NCBI GenBank assembly: GCA_026826555.1
Contig: JAKSZT010053883.1
Coordinates: 27,953,763 to 28,017,762, forward strand
Length of the DNA: 64,000 nucleotides
Source: Tolypeutes matacus
Lineage: Eukaryota; Chordata; Mammalia; Cingulata; Chlamyphoridae
Direction of reading: 5' to 3'
Shown here one piece after another: positions 35,730-46,190 of the stretch; the first letter of the stretch is position 1, and each line of letters starts with the position of its first letter. The translations under genes were made by a program, and so were the position numbers. Below the pieces are notes generated by a model, which saw only the letters and a list, made by a program, of their open reading frames with translations, was not told the origin of the DNA and did no database searches.

Positions 35730-38022
35730 CCTGTAAGATTGGATCAGAATAGGTAGGCAGGGTTCCGGCCTCTCATAAAAACAACGGAAAAAGAACAAGA
35801 GACTGTCCAAGGAAACTGCTTTAGGGCTCTGAAGACTAGGAAAGTGCTATATATTCTCCAAGAGGGCGAGTGGCAGAGAGATGAAGAAGCCAACATGAAA
35901 ACTTTGAGTTACTAACCCCCAAAGATGGGAATGGTACCCATCCCCCACCCTAAAGAACAGCCTGGATAAAAACCATGGCTCATTGCAGCCACTTACAGGG
36001 GAACAGACGTCTTCCTTCCTGGGAAGAGGGAGGGTGTGGCAGAGGGCAGAGACTGGTTTCTCTTCAGTGAGTTTGGCCAGCAGAGCCCACTTTGGATCAT
36101 GGCTCAGACCAGATCAGAATCACAGGCAAGTAGAGGTTGAAAGAGACATCTTTATGGAAATACTCACCAATAAGTGCCATCTGCTGGTTGGCCAGGAAAC
36201 TGCAAGGATATAAAACAATTTTTGGAGTCTCTTGTCCCAGACCCATTGGAGCAGATCTGAGCCCCATTTTTGGAATCTCTTGTCCCAACCCCCTTGGAGC
36301 AGATCTGGACTTATTTTGATAACTTAAGCTGGGCAATTTTAAAGACTTAAATAAGTTGGACCAAAAGTCAAAGAAGAGCTGTGAAACAAAATCACTAGGC
36401 AAGAGAGAGAAATTGACTATCAGAGTAAACTCACCAACATATTCAGATGCCTAGACATCAGCAAAACTTACAAGCCATACTAGGAAACAGGAAGAGATGA
36501 CCCAGCCAAAAAACGAACCAAATATCCTGAAGAGATACAGGATTTAATACAATTAATCAGAGATAATCACGAAACTCTCCTAAATCACTTCAAGGAATTT
36601 AAAGAAAATATGACTAAAGAAATAAAGGATATCAAGGAAACACTGGGAGAGAATAAGGAACAATTTGAAAGCCTGCAAAGAAAAGCAACAGAGCTAATGG
36701 GAATGAAAGGCACAATGGATGAGATTAAAAATACATTACAGGCATAAAACAGTAGAATTGAATTTATAGAGGACAGAATTAGTGAAATGGAAGACTGAGC
36801 ATCTGAACTTGAAAAGACAGGACAGAAAGAGAAAGAATGGAAACAATGGAACAAGGTCTCAGGGAATCAAATGATAATGTGAAATGCACAAATACACATT
36901 TTCTGTGTCCCAGAAAGAGAAGAGAATGGAAAAGGGGCAGAAAGAATATTTGAGGAAATAATGACTGAAAACTTCCCAACCTTTATGAAAGATATAAATA
37001 TCAAGAAGGAAAATATACCTCAAACAGAATAAATATGAATAGACCTACTTCAAGACACCTACTATTCAGAATTACAAATACCAGAGATAAAGAGAGCATT
37101 CTGAAAGCAGCAAGAGAAAAGCTATGCGTCACATAGAAACATACAAGGGAACCTCAATAAGACTAAGTTCCAATCTCTCATCAGAAACCTTGGAGGTGAG
37201 AAAAAAGTGGTATTATGTTTTTAAGGTACTGAAAGAGAAAAACTGCCAGCCAAGAATTCTTTATTTGGAAAAACTGTCCTTCAAAAATGAGGGTGAGTTT
37301 AAATTCTTCACAGACAAATGAAAACTGAGACAGTATGGTACCAAAAGACCAGATTTAAAAGAGATGCTAAAGGGAGTACTACAGCCTGAAGGGAAAAGAC
37401 AAGAGTGAGTACTTGGAGAAGAATGTAGAAATGAAGATTATTAGTAAGGATAACTTAAAAGGTGAAAATATAGACAATAATAAGATATGACAACAAAAAG
37501 CCAAAGGGATAAAATGAATGAAATAATTGATGCCTTTACAGTAATAACATTGTATGTTAATGGATTGACTTCCCCAACCAAAATACATAGACTGACAGAA
37601 TGGATAAAAAAAAAATATGAGCCCTCTATCTATATGCTGTCTACAAGAGACTCATCTCAGACATAAGGACACAATCAGATTGAAAGTGAAAGTCTGGAAA
37701 ATGATATTCCACGCAAGTAGTAACCAAAAAAAGATCTGGGGTAATGATACTAATATGAGACAAATAGATTTTAAATGCAAAACTATTGTAGGAGATGAGG
37801 AAGGTTATTAAATATTAATAACGGGCAATTTGCCAAGAAGAAATAGTGAAAATAAATATTTATGCACCTAACCTGGGTGCTTGAAGATACATGATGCACA
37901 CAGTGACAAAAGTGAAGGGAGAAATAGATGTCTCTGCAATAATCATTGGAGACTTCAACACACCACTCTTGGTATTGCATAGAACATCTGCACAGAGGAA
38001 GAAAAAGGAAACAGAAGGAAGC
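35730..38022 (+). mobile_element. L1-C LINE, part 1 (5' UTR, ORF1, ORF2 endonuclease)
   Basis: Third L1, inserted into L1-A. Its 5' UTR start is unlike L1-A or L1-B, though the 3' part of the UTR shares 'gccatctgctgg' with L1-B. A 48-bp tandem duplication lies at 36219-36312. ORF1 is about 36580-37400 and ORF2 starts about 37540. The endonuclease motif QETH is readable near 37645 and GDFNTP at 37948-37965. A SINE enters at about 38023, just after the endonuclease motif. Confidence 0.9.
36580..37400 (+). pseudogene. L1-C ORF1 pseudogene
   Basis: Coiled-coil sequence is readable from about 36585 (FKENMTKEIKDIKETLG, then EQFESLQRKATELMGMK) and a C-terminal part at 37124-37321 (LSSETLEVRKKWYYVFKVL...). 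Stop codons interrupt the coil (for example near 36746 and 36797), and the middle is in other frames. It is closest to the ORF1 of L1-B. It would encode the L1 RNA-binding chaperone but is inactive. Confidence 0.85.
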
Positions 38023-38338
38023 AGATGTGGCTCAACCAATTGGGTGGCCATCTACCACATGGGAGGTCCCGGGTTGGGTCCTAGTGTCTCCTAAAAGAAG
38101 ATGAGCTAGATGCCTCCCTTGCCACAATGAGCTAGACACAACCCCCACAGCCTGTGGGTAGCGGATGTGGCTCAGGCCGTTGGGCACTCGCCCTCATGTA
38201 GGAGGTCCCAGGTTTAGTTCCTAGTGCCTCCTTGAGAAGGCAAGCAAACAATGAGCAGACAAACTAGAGAATCATCTGAGAGTGGGGGCGTAAATAAAAA
38301 AAATAAAGTAAATAAATCTTAAAAAAAAAAAAAAAAAA
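38023..38338 (+). repeat. DAS-SINE with two tRNA-like heads
   Basis: Two tRNA-Ala-like heads in tandem. The first has GCAGATGTGGCTCAACC with a B-box-like GGGTTGGGTCC; the second, from about 38157, reads GCGGATGTGGCTCAGGCC with GGTTTAGTTCC. It ends in AAATAAATCTT and a poly(A) run to 38338. Flanks show a similar AAAAAGGAAACAGA / AAAAAGGAAAAAGA duplication. It is inserted in the ORF2 of L1-C. Confidence 0.85.
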
Positions 38339-38515
38339 GGAAAAAGAGAGTTTAAATAATATGATAAATGAACTAGACCTAGCAGAAATTTATAGAGCAT
38401 TACACTGCAAACACCAGGATACATATTATTTTCAAGTGCTCATGGATTCTTATCCAGGATAGACCATGTGTTGGGTCACAAGACAGGTCTCAATAAATTT
38501 AAAAAGATTAAAATT
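38339..38515 (+). mobile_element. L1-C LINE, part 2 (ORF2)
   Basis: Short ORF2 piece between two SINEs, containing the usual 'gaccatgtgttgggtcac' and 'ggtctcaataaattt' blocks. Confidence 0.9.
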
Positions 38516-38702
38516 GGGAAGCGGCTGTGGCTCAATCAGTAGGGCTCCCGTTTACCATATGGGAGGCCCCGGGTTCGGTTCCCGGGGCCTCCTGGTGAAG
38601 GCAAGCCTGCCCGCATGGCGTGGTTAGCTGACCCAGTGAGCACAAGCAGCAAGGGGAGGATAAATGAATAAATAAATAAAATCTTAAAAAAAAAAAAAAA
38701 AA
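38516..38702 (+). repeat. Young DAS-SINE with perfect 15-bp duplication
   Basis: A single-head SINE: GGCTGTGGCTCAATCAG (A box region), GGTTCGGTTCC (B box), a short GC-rich body, then AAATAAATAAAATCTT and poly(A). It is flanked by an exact 15-bp target duplication AAAAAGATTAAAATT (38501-38515 and about 38698-38712). The intact B box and perfect duplication argue for recent insertion. Confidence 0.93.
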
Positions 38703-39895
38703 GATTAAAATTATACAGAGCACTTGTTCTGATTATAATGGAATGAAGCTGGAAATCAATAACAGTTGGAAAAAGGGAAAATTCACAAATATATGGAGAG
38801 TAAATAACACACTCAAATAATCAGTGGGTCAAAGAAGAAATTGCAAGAGAAATCAGTAAATATCTTGAGACAAATGAAAATGACAACACAACATATCAAA
38901 ATCTATAGGATTCAGAAAAGGCAGTGCTAAGAGGGAAATTTATAGCCCTCAATGCTTACATTAAAAAAGAAGAAAGCACTAAAACTGAAGAACTAATTGC
39001 ACACCTGGAAGAAATAGAAAAATAGCAGCAAAGTAATCTCAAACCAAGTTGAAGGAAAGAAATAATAAAGATCAGAGCAGAAATAAATGAAATTGAGAAC
39101 AACAAAAAAATAGAATCAACAAAACCAAAAGTTAGTTCTTCAAGAAGATTATCAAAATCAACAAACCTTTAGCTAAACTGACAAAACAAAAAGAGAGAAG
39201 ATACAAATAAATAAAATCAGAAATGAGAGGGGGGACATAACCACTGACCCTGCAGAAATAAGAGATATCATAAGAGTATACTAGGAACAACTGTATGCCA
39301 AAAAAACTGGAAATGTAGATGAAATGGGCAAATTCCTAAAAAACACATGAACAACCTACACTGACCCTAAAAGAAATAGAAGACCTCATCAAACCAATCA
39401 CGAGTAAAGAGATTGAAACAGTCATCAAAAGCCTCCCAAAAAGGAAAAGCCCAGACTGGTTGCTTCATAGGTGAATTCTACCAATCATTGAAAGATGATC
39501 TAATACCAATCTTCCTCAAATTCTTCCAAAAAATTGAACAGGAAGGAATGCTACCAAACTCATTCTATGAAGCCAACACTATCCCAATAACAAAACTAGG
39601 TAAGGATACTACGAAAAAAGAAAATTACAGAACAATTTCTCCAATGAATATAGATGCAAAAATCCTCACAAAATACTTGTAAAAGGAATAAAAAAGCACA
39701 TTATACACCATTATCAAGTGGATTTTATCCCAGATATGCAAGGGTAGTTAAACACAAGAAAATCGATTAGTGTAATAAACCATATTAATAAGTTGAATAA
39801 GAAAAATCACATAAGGCTCTCGACTGATGCAGAAGAAACATTTGACAAAATACAGCATCCTTTCTTGATAAAAACACTTCAAAAGATAAAAATAG
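38703..39895 (+). mobile_element. L1-C LINE, part 3 (ORF2 RT domain)
   Basis: Contains the RT N-terminal region. The frame at 39413-39682 reads as L1 reverse transcriptase: [39 protein letters not shown] and NIDAKIL. Stops and shifts precede and follow it. Confidence 0.92.
39413..39682 (+). pseudogene. L1-C ORF2 reverse transcriptase fragment
   Basis: ORF2p is the L1 endonuclease and reverse transcriptase that performs target-primed reverse transcription in the nucleus. This 89-codon open piece covers the first conserved RT blocks only. The active-site motif of the same copy lies at about 40373-40384 and reads FADV instead of FADD, followed at once by two stops. The whole ORF2 would be about 1,270 residues, so this is a small surviving frame in a dead copy. 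Confidence 0.88.
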
Positions 39896-40143
39896 GAAGC
39901 AGATGTGGCTCAAGCTGTTGAGTGCCTGCTTCCTGCATGGAAGGTCCTGGGTTCGATTTCTGGTGCTCCTAGAAAAAAACAAACAAACAAAAAACAACAA
40001 GCAAAACAAAACAAACAAACAAAAAAAAAACCCAACTCAAGGGAGCCGATGTAGCTCAGTAGTTAAACACTGGCTCCCCACATTACGAGGTCCCGCGTTC
40101 AATCCCCGGCCCCTGGTACCTTAAAAAAAAAAAAAAAAAAAAA
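39896..40143 (+). repeat. Dimeric tRNA-derived SINE
   Basis: Left monomer: GCAGATGTGGCTCAAGC, B box GGTTCGATTTC, then an A-rich linker of AAAC units ending 'cccaactcaa'. Right monomer (from 40040): GCCGATGTAGCTCAGTAG with GTTCAATCCCCGG, then poly(A) to 40143. The same dimer with the same linker end occurs in antisense at 63704-63926. Flanking AAAAATAG / AAAGAATAG suggests a single insertion event. It lies in the RT region of L1-C. Confidence 0.85.
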
Positions 40144-43053
40144 GAATAGAGGAAGCTTTCTCAACATGGCAAAGTGCATCTATGAAAAACCCACAGCTAG
40201 CATTGTACTCAAGTGAAAGATTGAATGCTTTCCACTGAAACTGGGAACTAGACAAAAATGCCCATTCCCACCACTGTTACTCAGTATTGTGCTAGAAGTT
40301 CTAGGTAGAGCAATTAGGCAAGGGGAAAAAAAAAGGTGCCCAAATAGGAAAGGAAGAAGCAAAATTTTGCTATTTGCTGATGTTATTATCTGATAGAAAA
40401 TCCCCCAAAATCCACAAGAAAGCTACCAGAACTATTAGATGAATTCAGCAGTGGCAGAATACAAGATTAATAAGCAAAAATCAGTAGTGTTTCTATATAC
40501 TACTGATGAGCAATCTGAGGAAGAAGATACTTATAATAGTGACTAAAATAATAAAATATTTGGGAATAAATTTAACCAGGACATAAAGGACCTGTATTCA
40601 GAAAACCACAAAACATTGCTAAAAGAAAGCAAAGAATACCTAAATAAATAGAAGGACATTCCAGGTTCATGGACTGGAAAACTAAATATCATTAAGATGC
40701 CAGTTTTACCCAAACTGATTTACAGATTCAACACAATCCCAATAAAAATCCCAACAACTTTTTTGAAGAAATAGAAAAGCCAATTATCAAATTTATTTGG
40801 AAGGATGAGGGGCCCTGAATAGGCAAAAATGTCTTTAAAAAGAAGAAAGAAGTTGGAGGACTCTTACTTCCTGACTTTAAAGCATATTGCTTATCTACAG
40901 TGGTAAAAACAGCATGGTACTGGCATAAAGGTAGACATATTAACCAATGGAACCAAACTGAGAATTCAGAAATACTCATATATACAGTCAAGTGATTTTT
41001 GACAAAGCTGTCAAGCCCACTCAACTGGGCCAGAACAGTCTAATCAAGAAAAGATGTTGGGTGAACTGGATATCCAGTTCTTTCCAAAAGAAAGAAAGAG
41101 AACCCCTATCTCACACCTTATACAAAAATTAACTCAAAATGGATCAAGGACCTAAATATAAAAGCTACAACCATAAAACTCCTAGAAGAAAACATAGGGA
41201 AGTGCCTTGAAGATCTTGTGGTAGGCAGTAGTTCCTAGAATCTTACACCCAAACTGCGATCAATGAAAGAAAAAATAGGTAAATAGGACTTCCTCAAAAG
41301 TAAACACTTCTGTTATTCAAAAGATTTTGTCAAGAAAGTAAAAGGACAGCTACTCAATGGGAGAAAATATTTGAAAACCACATATCCAATAAGGGTTTGA
41401 TATTCATGTCCTATAAAGAGATCATAGAACCCAATGATAAAAAGACAAGCAACCCAATTAAAAATGGGCAAAAGACTTGAATAGACATTTTTCAAAAGAG
41501 GAAATACAAAGGGCTAAAAAGCACATGAAAAATGGTCAACATCACTAGCTATTAGGGAAATGCAGAACAAAACTATGAGATACCATTTCACACCTTATGG
41601 AATGGCCATTATTTTTTTAAAAACAGAAAACTATAAGTGCTGGGAGAAGGTGGGGAAACAGTAACACTCCTTCACTGTTCGGGAATGTAGAATGGTGCAG
41701 CCTCGGTGGAAGGCAGTTTGGCGGTACCACAAGAAGCTGAATATAGAACTGAGGTATGATCCAGCAATCCCATTACTAAGACTATATTCAGAAGAACTGA
41801 AAGCAAGGGCATGAACTGACATTTGTACAGCAATGTTCACAGCAACATTTTTCACAATTGCTAAAATATGGAAACAGCCCAAATGTCCATCAACCAATAA
41901 ATAGATAAACAATATGTTGTATAAACACACAATGGAATATTATTCAGCTGTAAGAAGAAATGAAATCGGGATGCATATGACAACATGGATGAACCCTGAG
42001 GACATTATGTTGAATGAAATAAGCCAGACACAAAAGGACAAATATTGTATGGTTTCACTAATATGAACTAAGTATGATGAGTAAGCTTATGGAGATACAC
42101 TCTAGAGTATAGGTTACTAGGAGATAGAATGTGGGTTGAGAATGGGAGCTAATGCTCAATGTATGAAGAATTTTTAATAAGATTTATTGTAGAAGTGTGA
42201 AAATGAATAGAGTTAATGGTAACACATTATAGTGAGTATAACTAACACTACTGGTTTATAAATGTGATTGTGGCTGAAGGGGGTAGTCTGTGGAAGTAAA
42301 TGTCAATTGAAAGGAAACTAGAGAATAATCTAGGGAATACGTAACATAGCGTTTTTGGTGGTGGATGAAGATTTTGGTTAATAGTATAAATATAAGAAAT
42401 GTCCTGCCCTTCAGAGTGTTAAGGATATGGTGATACATGGGAAAATTACAACTATTGTAACTTATGGATGATAGTTAACAGTAATTTTGTAATATTTTTG
42501 AAGCAATGGCAAGGAAGATATATCAATTCAAAGGAACAAGAATAGAGGAGTGAGAGGGGGTGTGGGATTTCTCCTTTTTGAGTAATGAAAATGTTCTGAA
42601 ATTGACTGAGGTTATGACAGCACAACACTGTGATGAAAATGAGAGCCACTGATTATACACTTTGACTGGCTTGTACGAAGCATGGGACTGTGTAACACAG
42701 GGAATCCTGTGGTGGAAGATGGACTGTGGTTAACAAGACAAATACGAGAATGTTCTCTTATGAACTATAATAAATATATAATACTAATACAGGGTTTTAA
42801 TAATAGGGTGGGTTAGGAGAAAAATACACCAAATGTAAGATTTGGGCTATAATTAGTAATAATATTTTGACAATGTTCTTTCATAGTTTTTAACAAATAT
42901 TTCACATCAATGCAAGGTATTAGTAGTGGGGTGATGTATGGGAGCCCTGTATGATGATATCCATGTTTTTTTTGTAAGTTCACAATTTTTATCATACATT
43001 TATTGTTTATGTATATTCATTTATGAAAGACATATTTCAATAAATTTTTTAAA
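40144..43053 (+). mobile_element. L1-C LINE, part 4 (ORF2 C-terminus and 3' UTR)
   Basis: Holds the RT active-site region (FADV at 40373-40384), the ORF2 C-terminal region to about 42060 and a roughly 1-kb 3' UTR. The 3' end has AATAAA at 43039-43044 followed only by TTTTTTAAAAA. Immediately after it comes AATTATATGGGAAGATA, an imperfect copy of the 35711-35728 site, which marks the right-hand target duplication. Confidence 0.9.
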
Positions 43054-43179
43054 AATTATATGGGAAGATAAGGGGCCCCAAATAGCTTAATACCTCTTGA
43101 AAAAGAAGAATGAAGTTTAAGGATTCAAACTTCTCAATTTTAAAACTTATTACAAAGCCACAGTAATCAAACATCATGG
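43054..43179 (+). mobile_element. L1-A LINE, part 4 (ORF2 C-terminal region)
   Basis: Continues L1-A ORF2 directly from 35729: 'aagataaggggccccaaata', then 'aaaacttattacaaagccac'. Interrupted at 43180 by the noncoding module. Confidence 0.88.
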
Positions 43180-43700
43180 AGCTCCTTCTCAATTAAAGGC
43201 AGAGTTGGCATCACCATTCCAGAATCCTTAGGATTGGGGAATAAACAATGGATTAGAGTAGACTTACTGTTATTCTACTATAGACTTACTGTTATTCTAG
43301 CAGTGGAAGAACTTTTATCATTGATGTGGAGGCAGTGGCCACCAGAGTTTCTGAGGGGAGGGAGAGGGGAGGAATGGGTGTGGGGTGGGGGTATTTTCGG
43401 GACATTGGAGTTGTCCTGAATGACAATGCAGAGACAGATACAGGCCATTTTGTATCTTGTCATAACTTACAAAATTGTGTGGGAGAGTTTAAACTATAAT
43501 GTAAACTATAATCCACACTTAGTGGCAATGCTGCAATGTGTGTTCATCAATTGTAAAAAAATGTACCACACTAATGAAGGATGTTAATAAGGGCAAGTGT
43601 GGGATGGGTAGGGAGTGGGGCATATGGGAATCCCCTACATTTTTCATGTAACATTTATGTAATTGAAGTATCTTTAAAAACAGCAACAACAACAAAAACC
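43180..43700 (+). mobile_element. Noncoding retroposed module, short sense copy
   Basis: Inserted into L1-A with an 8-bp duplication CATCATGG (43172-43179 and 43701-43708). It begins AGCTCCTTCTCAATTAAAGG and ends in a short A-rich tail of AACAAC units. It has a 22-bp direct repeat (GACTTACTGTTATTCTA at 43261 and 43283). Homologous to the 3' part of the 60361-63027 unit and to 32034-32575 in antisense. The end layout ('atatgggaatcccctac', 'cattaatgta'-like blocks) resembles L1 3' UTR ends in this window, so it may be a divergent L1 3' UTR or an L1-dependent nonautonomous element. Confidence 0.75.
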
Positions 43701-44413
43701 CATCATGGTACTAGCACAAGGGCAGGCATATAGACCAATGGAATTGAATTAAGAGTTCAGAAATCAACCTTCATGTTTATGGCCCACTGATTTTTGACAA
43801 GTGTGCCAAGTCCACTCAGTTGGGAAAGAATAGTATCTTCAGTAAATGGTGCTGGGAAAACAGAATGTCCATATGCAAAAGAATGAAGGCAGACCCAATA
43901 TTACACCATATATAAAAATCAATTCAAAATGGATCAAAGAACTTTATATAAGAACCAGCACTATAAAACTCCTAGAAGAAAATGTAGGAAAGCATATTCA
44001 GGCTCTTCTGTTAGGCAATGGTTTCTTAGACTTTACACCCAAAGCAGAAGAAACAAAAGAAAAACACATAAATGAGGCCTCATCAAAATTCAAAACTTTT
44101 GTGCATCAAAGGACTTTATCATGAAGGTAAAAAGAACAACCTACTGAATGGGAGAAAATATTTGGAAACCACCTATCCGATAAAAGTTTAATATATGAAA
44201 TATATAAAGAAATCCGACAACTCAACAATAAAAACAATCCAATTTAAAAATGGGCAAAAACTTGCATAGACATTTTTCCAAAGAAGATATACAAATTGCC
44301 CAAAAGCACACAAAAAGATGCTCAGCACATTTAGTTATTAAAGAAATGCAAATCAAAACCTCCGTGAGATACCATTTCACACCCACTAGAATGGCTACCA
44401 TAAAAATCAAAAC
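43701..44413 (+). mobile_element. L1-A LINE, part 5 (ORF2 C-terminal region)
   Basis: Carries on the ORF2 of L1-A: 'catcatggtactagcac', 'atagaccaatggaattgaat' and 'gatttttgacaag'. A frame at 43846-44124 reads as ORF2 C-terminus (IKLLEENVGKHIQALLLGNGFLDFTPKAEETKEKH). Interrupted by a SINE. Confidence 0.9.
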
Positions 44414-44638
44414 GGGGAAGTAGATGTGGCTCAACCAGTTGGGCACCTGCTTACCACATAGGAGGTCCTGGGTTCGGGTACTGGTTACTTGGACCTCCTA
44501 TGTGGGAGGTCCTGGTGCCTCCTGGAGAAGACGAGCAGACACAGTAAGCAAACAAGGAGCAGACAGATGAGGGAACCACTGGCAGGGGGTGGGGGGAGGG
44601 AGATAAATAAAAATAAATAAATAAATCTTTTAGAAAAA
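44414..44638 (+). repeat. DAS-SINE with internal foldback duplication
   Basis: Starts GGGGAAGTAGATGTGGCTCA and ends AAATAAATAAATAAATCTTTT. Between the B box and body it contains a perfect 15-bp inverted repeat: CCACATAGGAGGTCC (44454-44468) and GGACCTCCTATGTGG (44491-44505). Other SINEs here lack the second arm. The B box reads GGTTCGGGTAC and is damaged by the event. Confidence 0.88.
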
Positions 44639-45558
44639 CAGAAAATGACAGGTGTTGGAGAGACTATGGAGAAATGGAAACACTCATTCCTTGTTGATGT
44701 GAATGCAAAATGATGTAGCTGCTGTGTAAGACAGTTTGGCAGCTCCTTAGAAAGTTGAGTATTGAATTACCATATGATTCGGCATTCCCACCTCTGATAC
44801 ATACCCAAAAGAACTGATGGCAGAGACTCGAAGAGATATTTTCATATTAATGTTCATAGTGGCATAATTCACAATTGCCAAAAGATAGACACAATCCAAG
44901 AGCTCCATCAACCAATGAATGGATAAATAAAATGTGGTATGTACATACAGTGGAATATTACTCAGCCCTAAAAAGGAATGAAGTTCTGATACATGCAACA
45001 ACATGTATGAAGCTTGAAGACATCATGTTGAGTAAAATAAGCCAGACAAAAAAGGGCAAATAGTATATGACCTCAATAATATGAAATAGAGCAAACAAAT
45101 CCATAGACTCAGAAGCCAGAATATAGGTCACCAGAGGCTGGGATGGGGGTTGAGAATGCAGAGTTAATGCTTAAATTGTAGAGTTTTTACTTGGATTGAT
45201 GGAAAGTTTTGGTAATGGATGGTGGTGATGGTGTAGCACCACATTGTGAACATAAATAACAGCACTGAATTATGTATTTGAATGTGGTTAAAAGTAGAAA
45301 TTTTAGGCTGTAGATACGTTACTAGACTAGAAATTAAAAACAAAACCATAGGCCTATACAGCACAGGGAACCCTATTGTAAACAATGGGCTATAGTTAAT
45401 AGTACAAGTATAAAAATGTTCTTTCATAGGATGTACCACACGTGCCACACTAACGGAGGGTGTTAATGATAGCATGGCACATGGGACTCTGTATTTTATG
45501 CGTGATTTTTCTCTAAACCTGCAACCTCTCTAATAACCACAACAATAACAATAAAAAA
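44639..45558 (+). mobile_element. L1-A LINE, part 6 (ORF2 end and 3' UTR)
   Basis: Final piece of L1-A. The frame at 44875-45063 is ORF2 C-terminal sequence in part (TVEYYSALKRNEVLIHATTCMKLEDIML). The 3' UTR runs to an A-rich tail with AATAAA at 45550-45555. Summing all six pieces gives about 7.2 kb, close to a full L1. Confidence 0.88.
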
Positions 45559-45599
45559 GAAGATGAGGGTTGTGGGAAGTGGCACCAATGGCATGGACA

Positions 45600-46190
45600 T
45601 AGTTGAAATTTTTATTTTGGCATGTGCTGACCAATTATTAATATTTGCACTGTTCATATCAGTGAGACCATACAATATTCATCCTTTTGTGTCTGGTGTG
45701 TTTCACTCAATGTAATATCCTCAAGGTTCTTCCACATTATCATGTGCTTCCCTAGTTGATTTCTTCTTACAGCTTAAAAATAGTCCATTGTATGAATATA
45801 TATCTTGTTTATCCATTTATCAGGTGACGGACATTTAGGTTTCCATCTTTTAGCAATTGTGACTAATGCTGCTATGAACATTGGTGGGCAAATATCAGTT
45901 CACATCCTTGCTTTCAGTTCTTATGAATATATTTCTAGTAGTGGGGCTGCCGGATTATATGGCAGGCGTATTTTCCCGAGGAACCACCAAATTTTCTTCC
46001 ACAGAGGCTGCACCATTTTACACTACATCAACAGTGAAGGAGTGTTCTTATTTCTCCACATCCTCTCTAGCACTTGCAGTTTTCTGTTTATTGCTTTTTT
46101 TTTTTTTTTTTAACATAATGGCTATTCTGTATGGTGTGAGATCATATTTCATTGTAGTTTTGTTCTGCATTTCCCTGATAGCTAGTTGGA
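45600..46190 (-). mobile_element. L1-D LINE, inverted 5' part
   Basis: Reads as L1 ORF2 end and 3' UTR start on the minus strand. Plus-strand landmarks are 'gtttcactcaatgtaatatc', 'tccattgtatgaatata', 'gcaattgtgactaatgctgc' and 'tctgcatttccctgatagct'. A T run at about 46097-46112 corresponds to an A run in sense. The two open frames at 45805-46207 are antisense noise. Confidence 0.88.

Noticed and set aside
40040..40110. tRNA-Ala-like sequence as a true tRNA gene
   Set aside because: It is followed by a SINE poly(A) tail, is part of a dimer, and lacks a paired acceptor stem and a T-run terminator.
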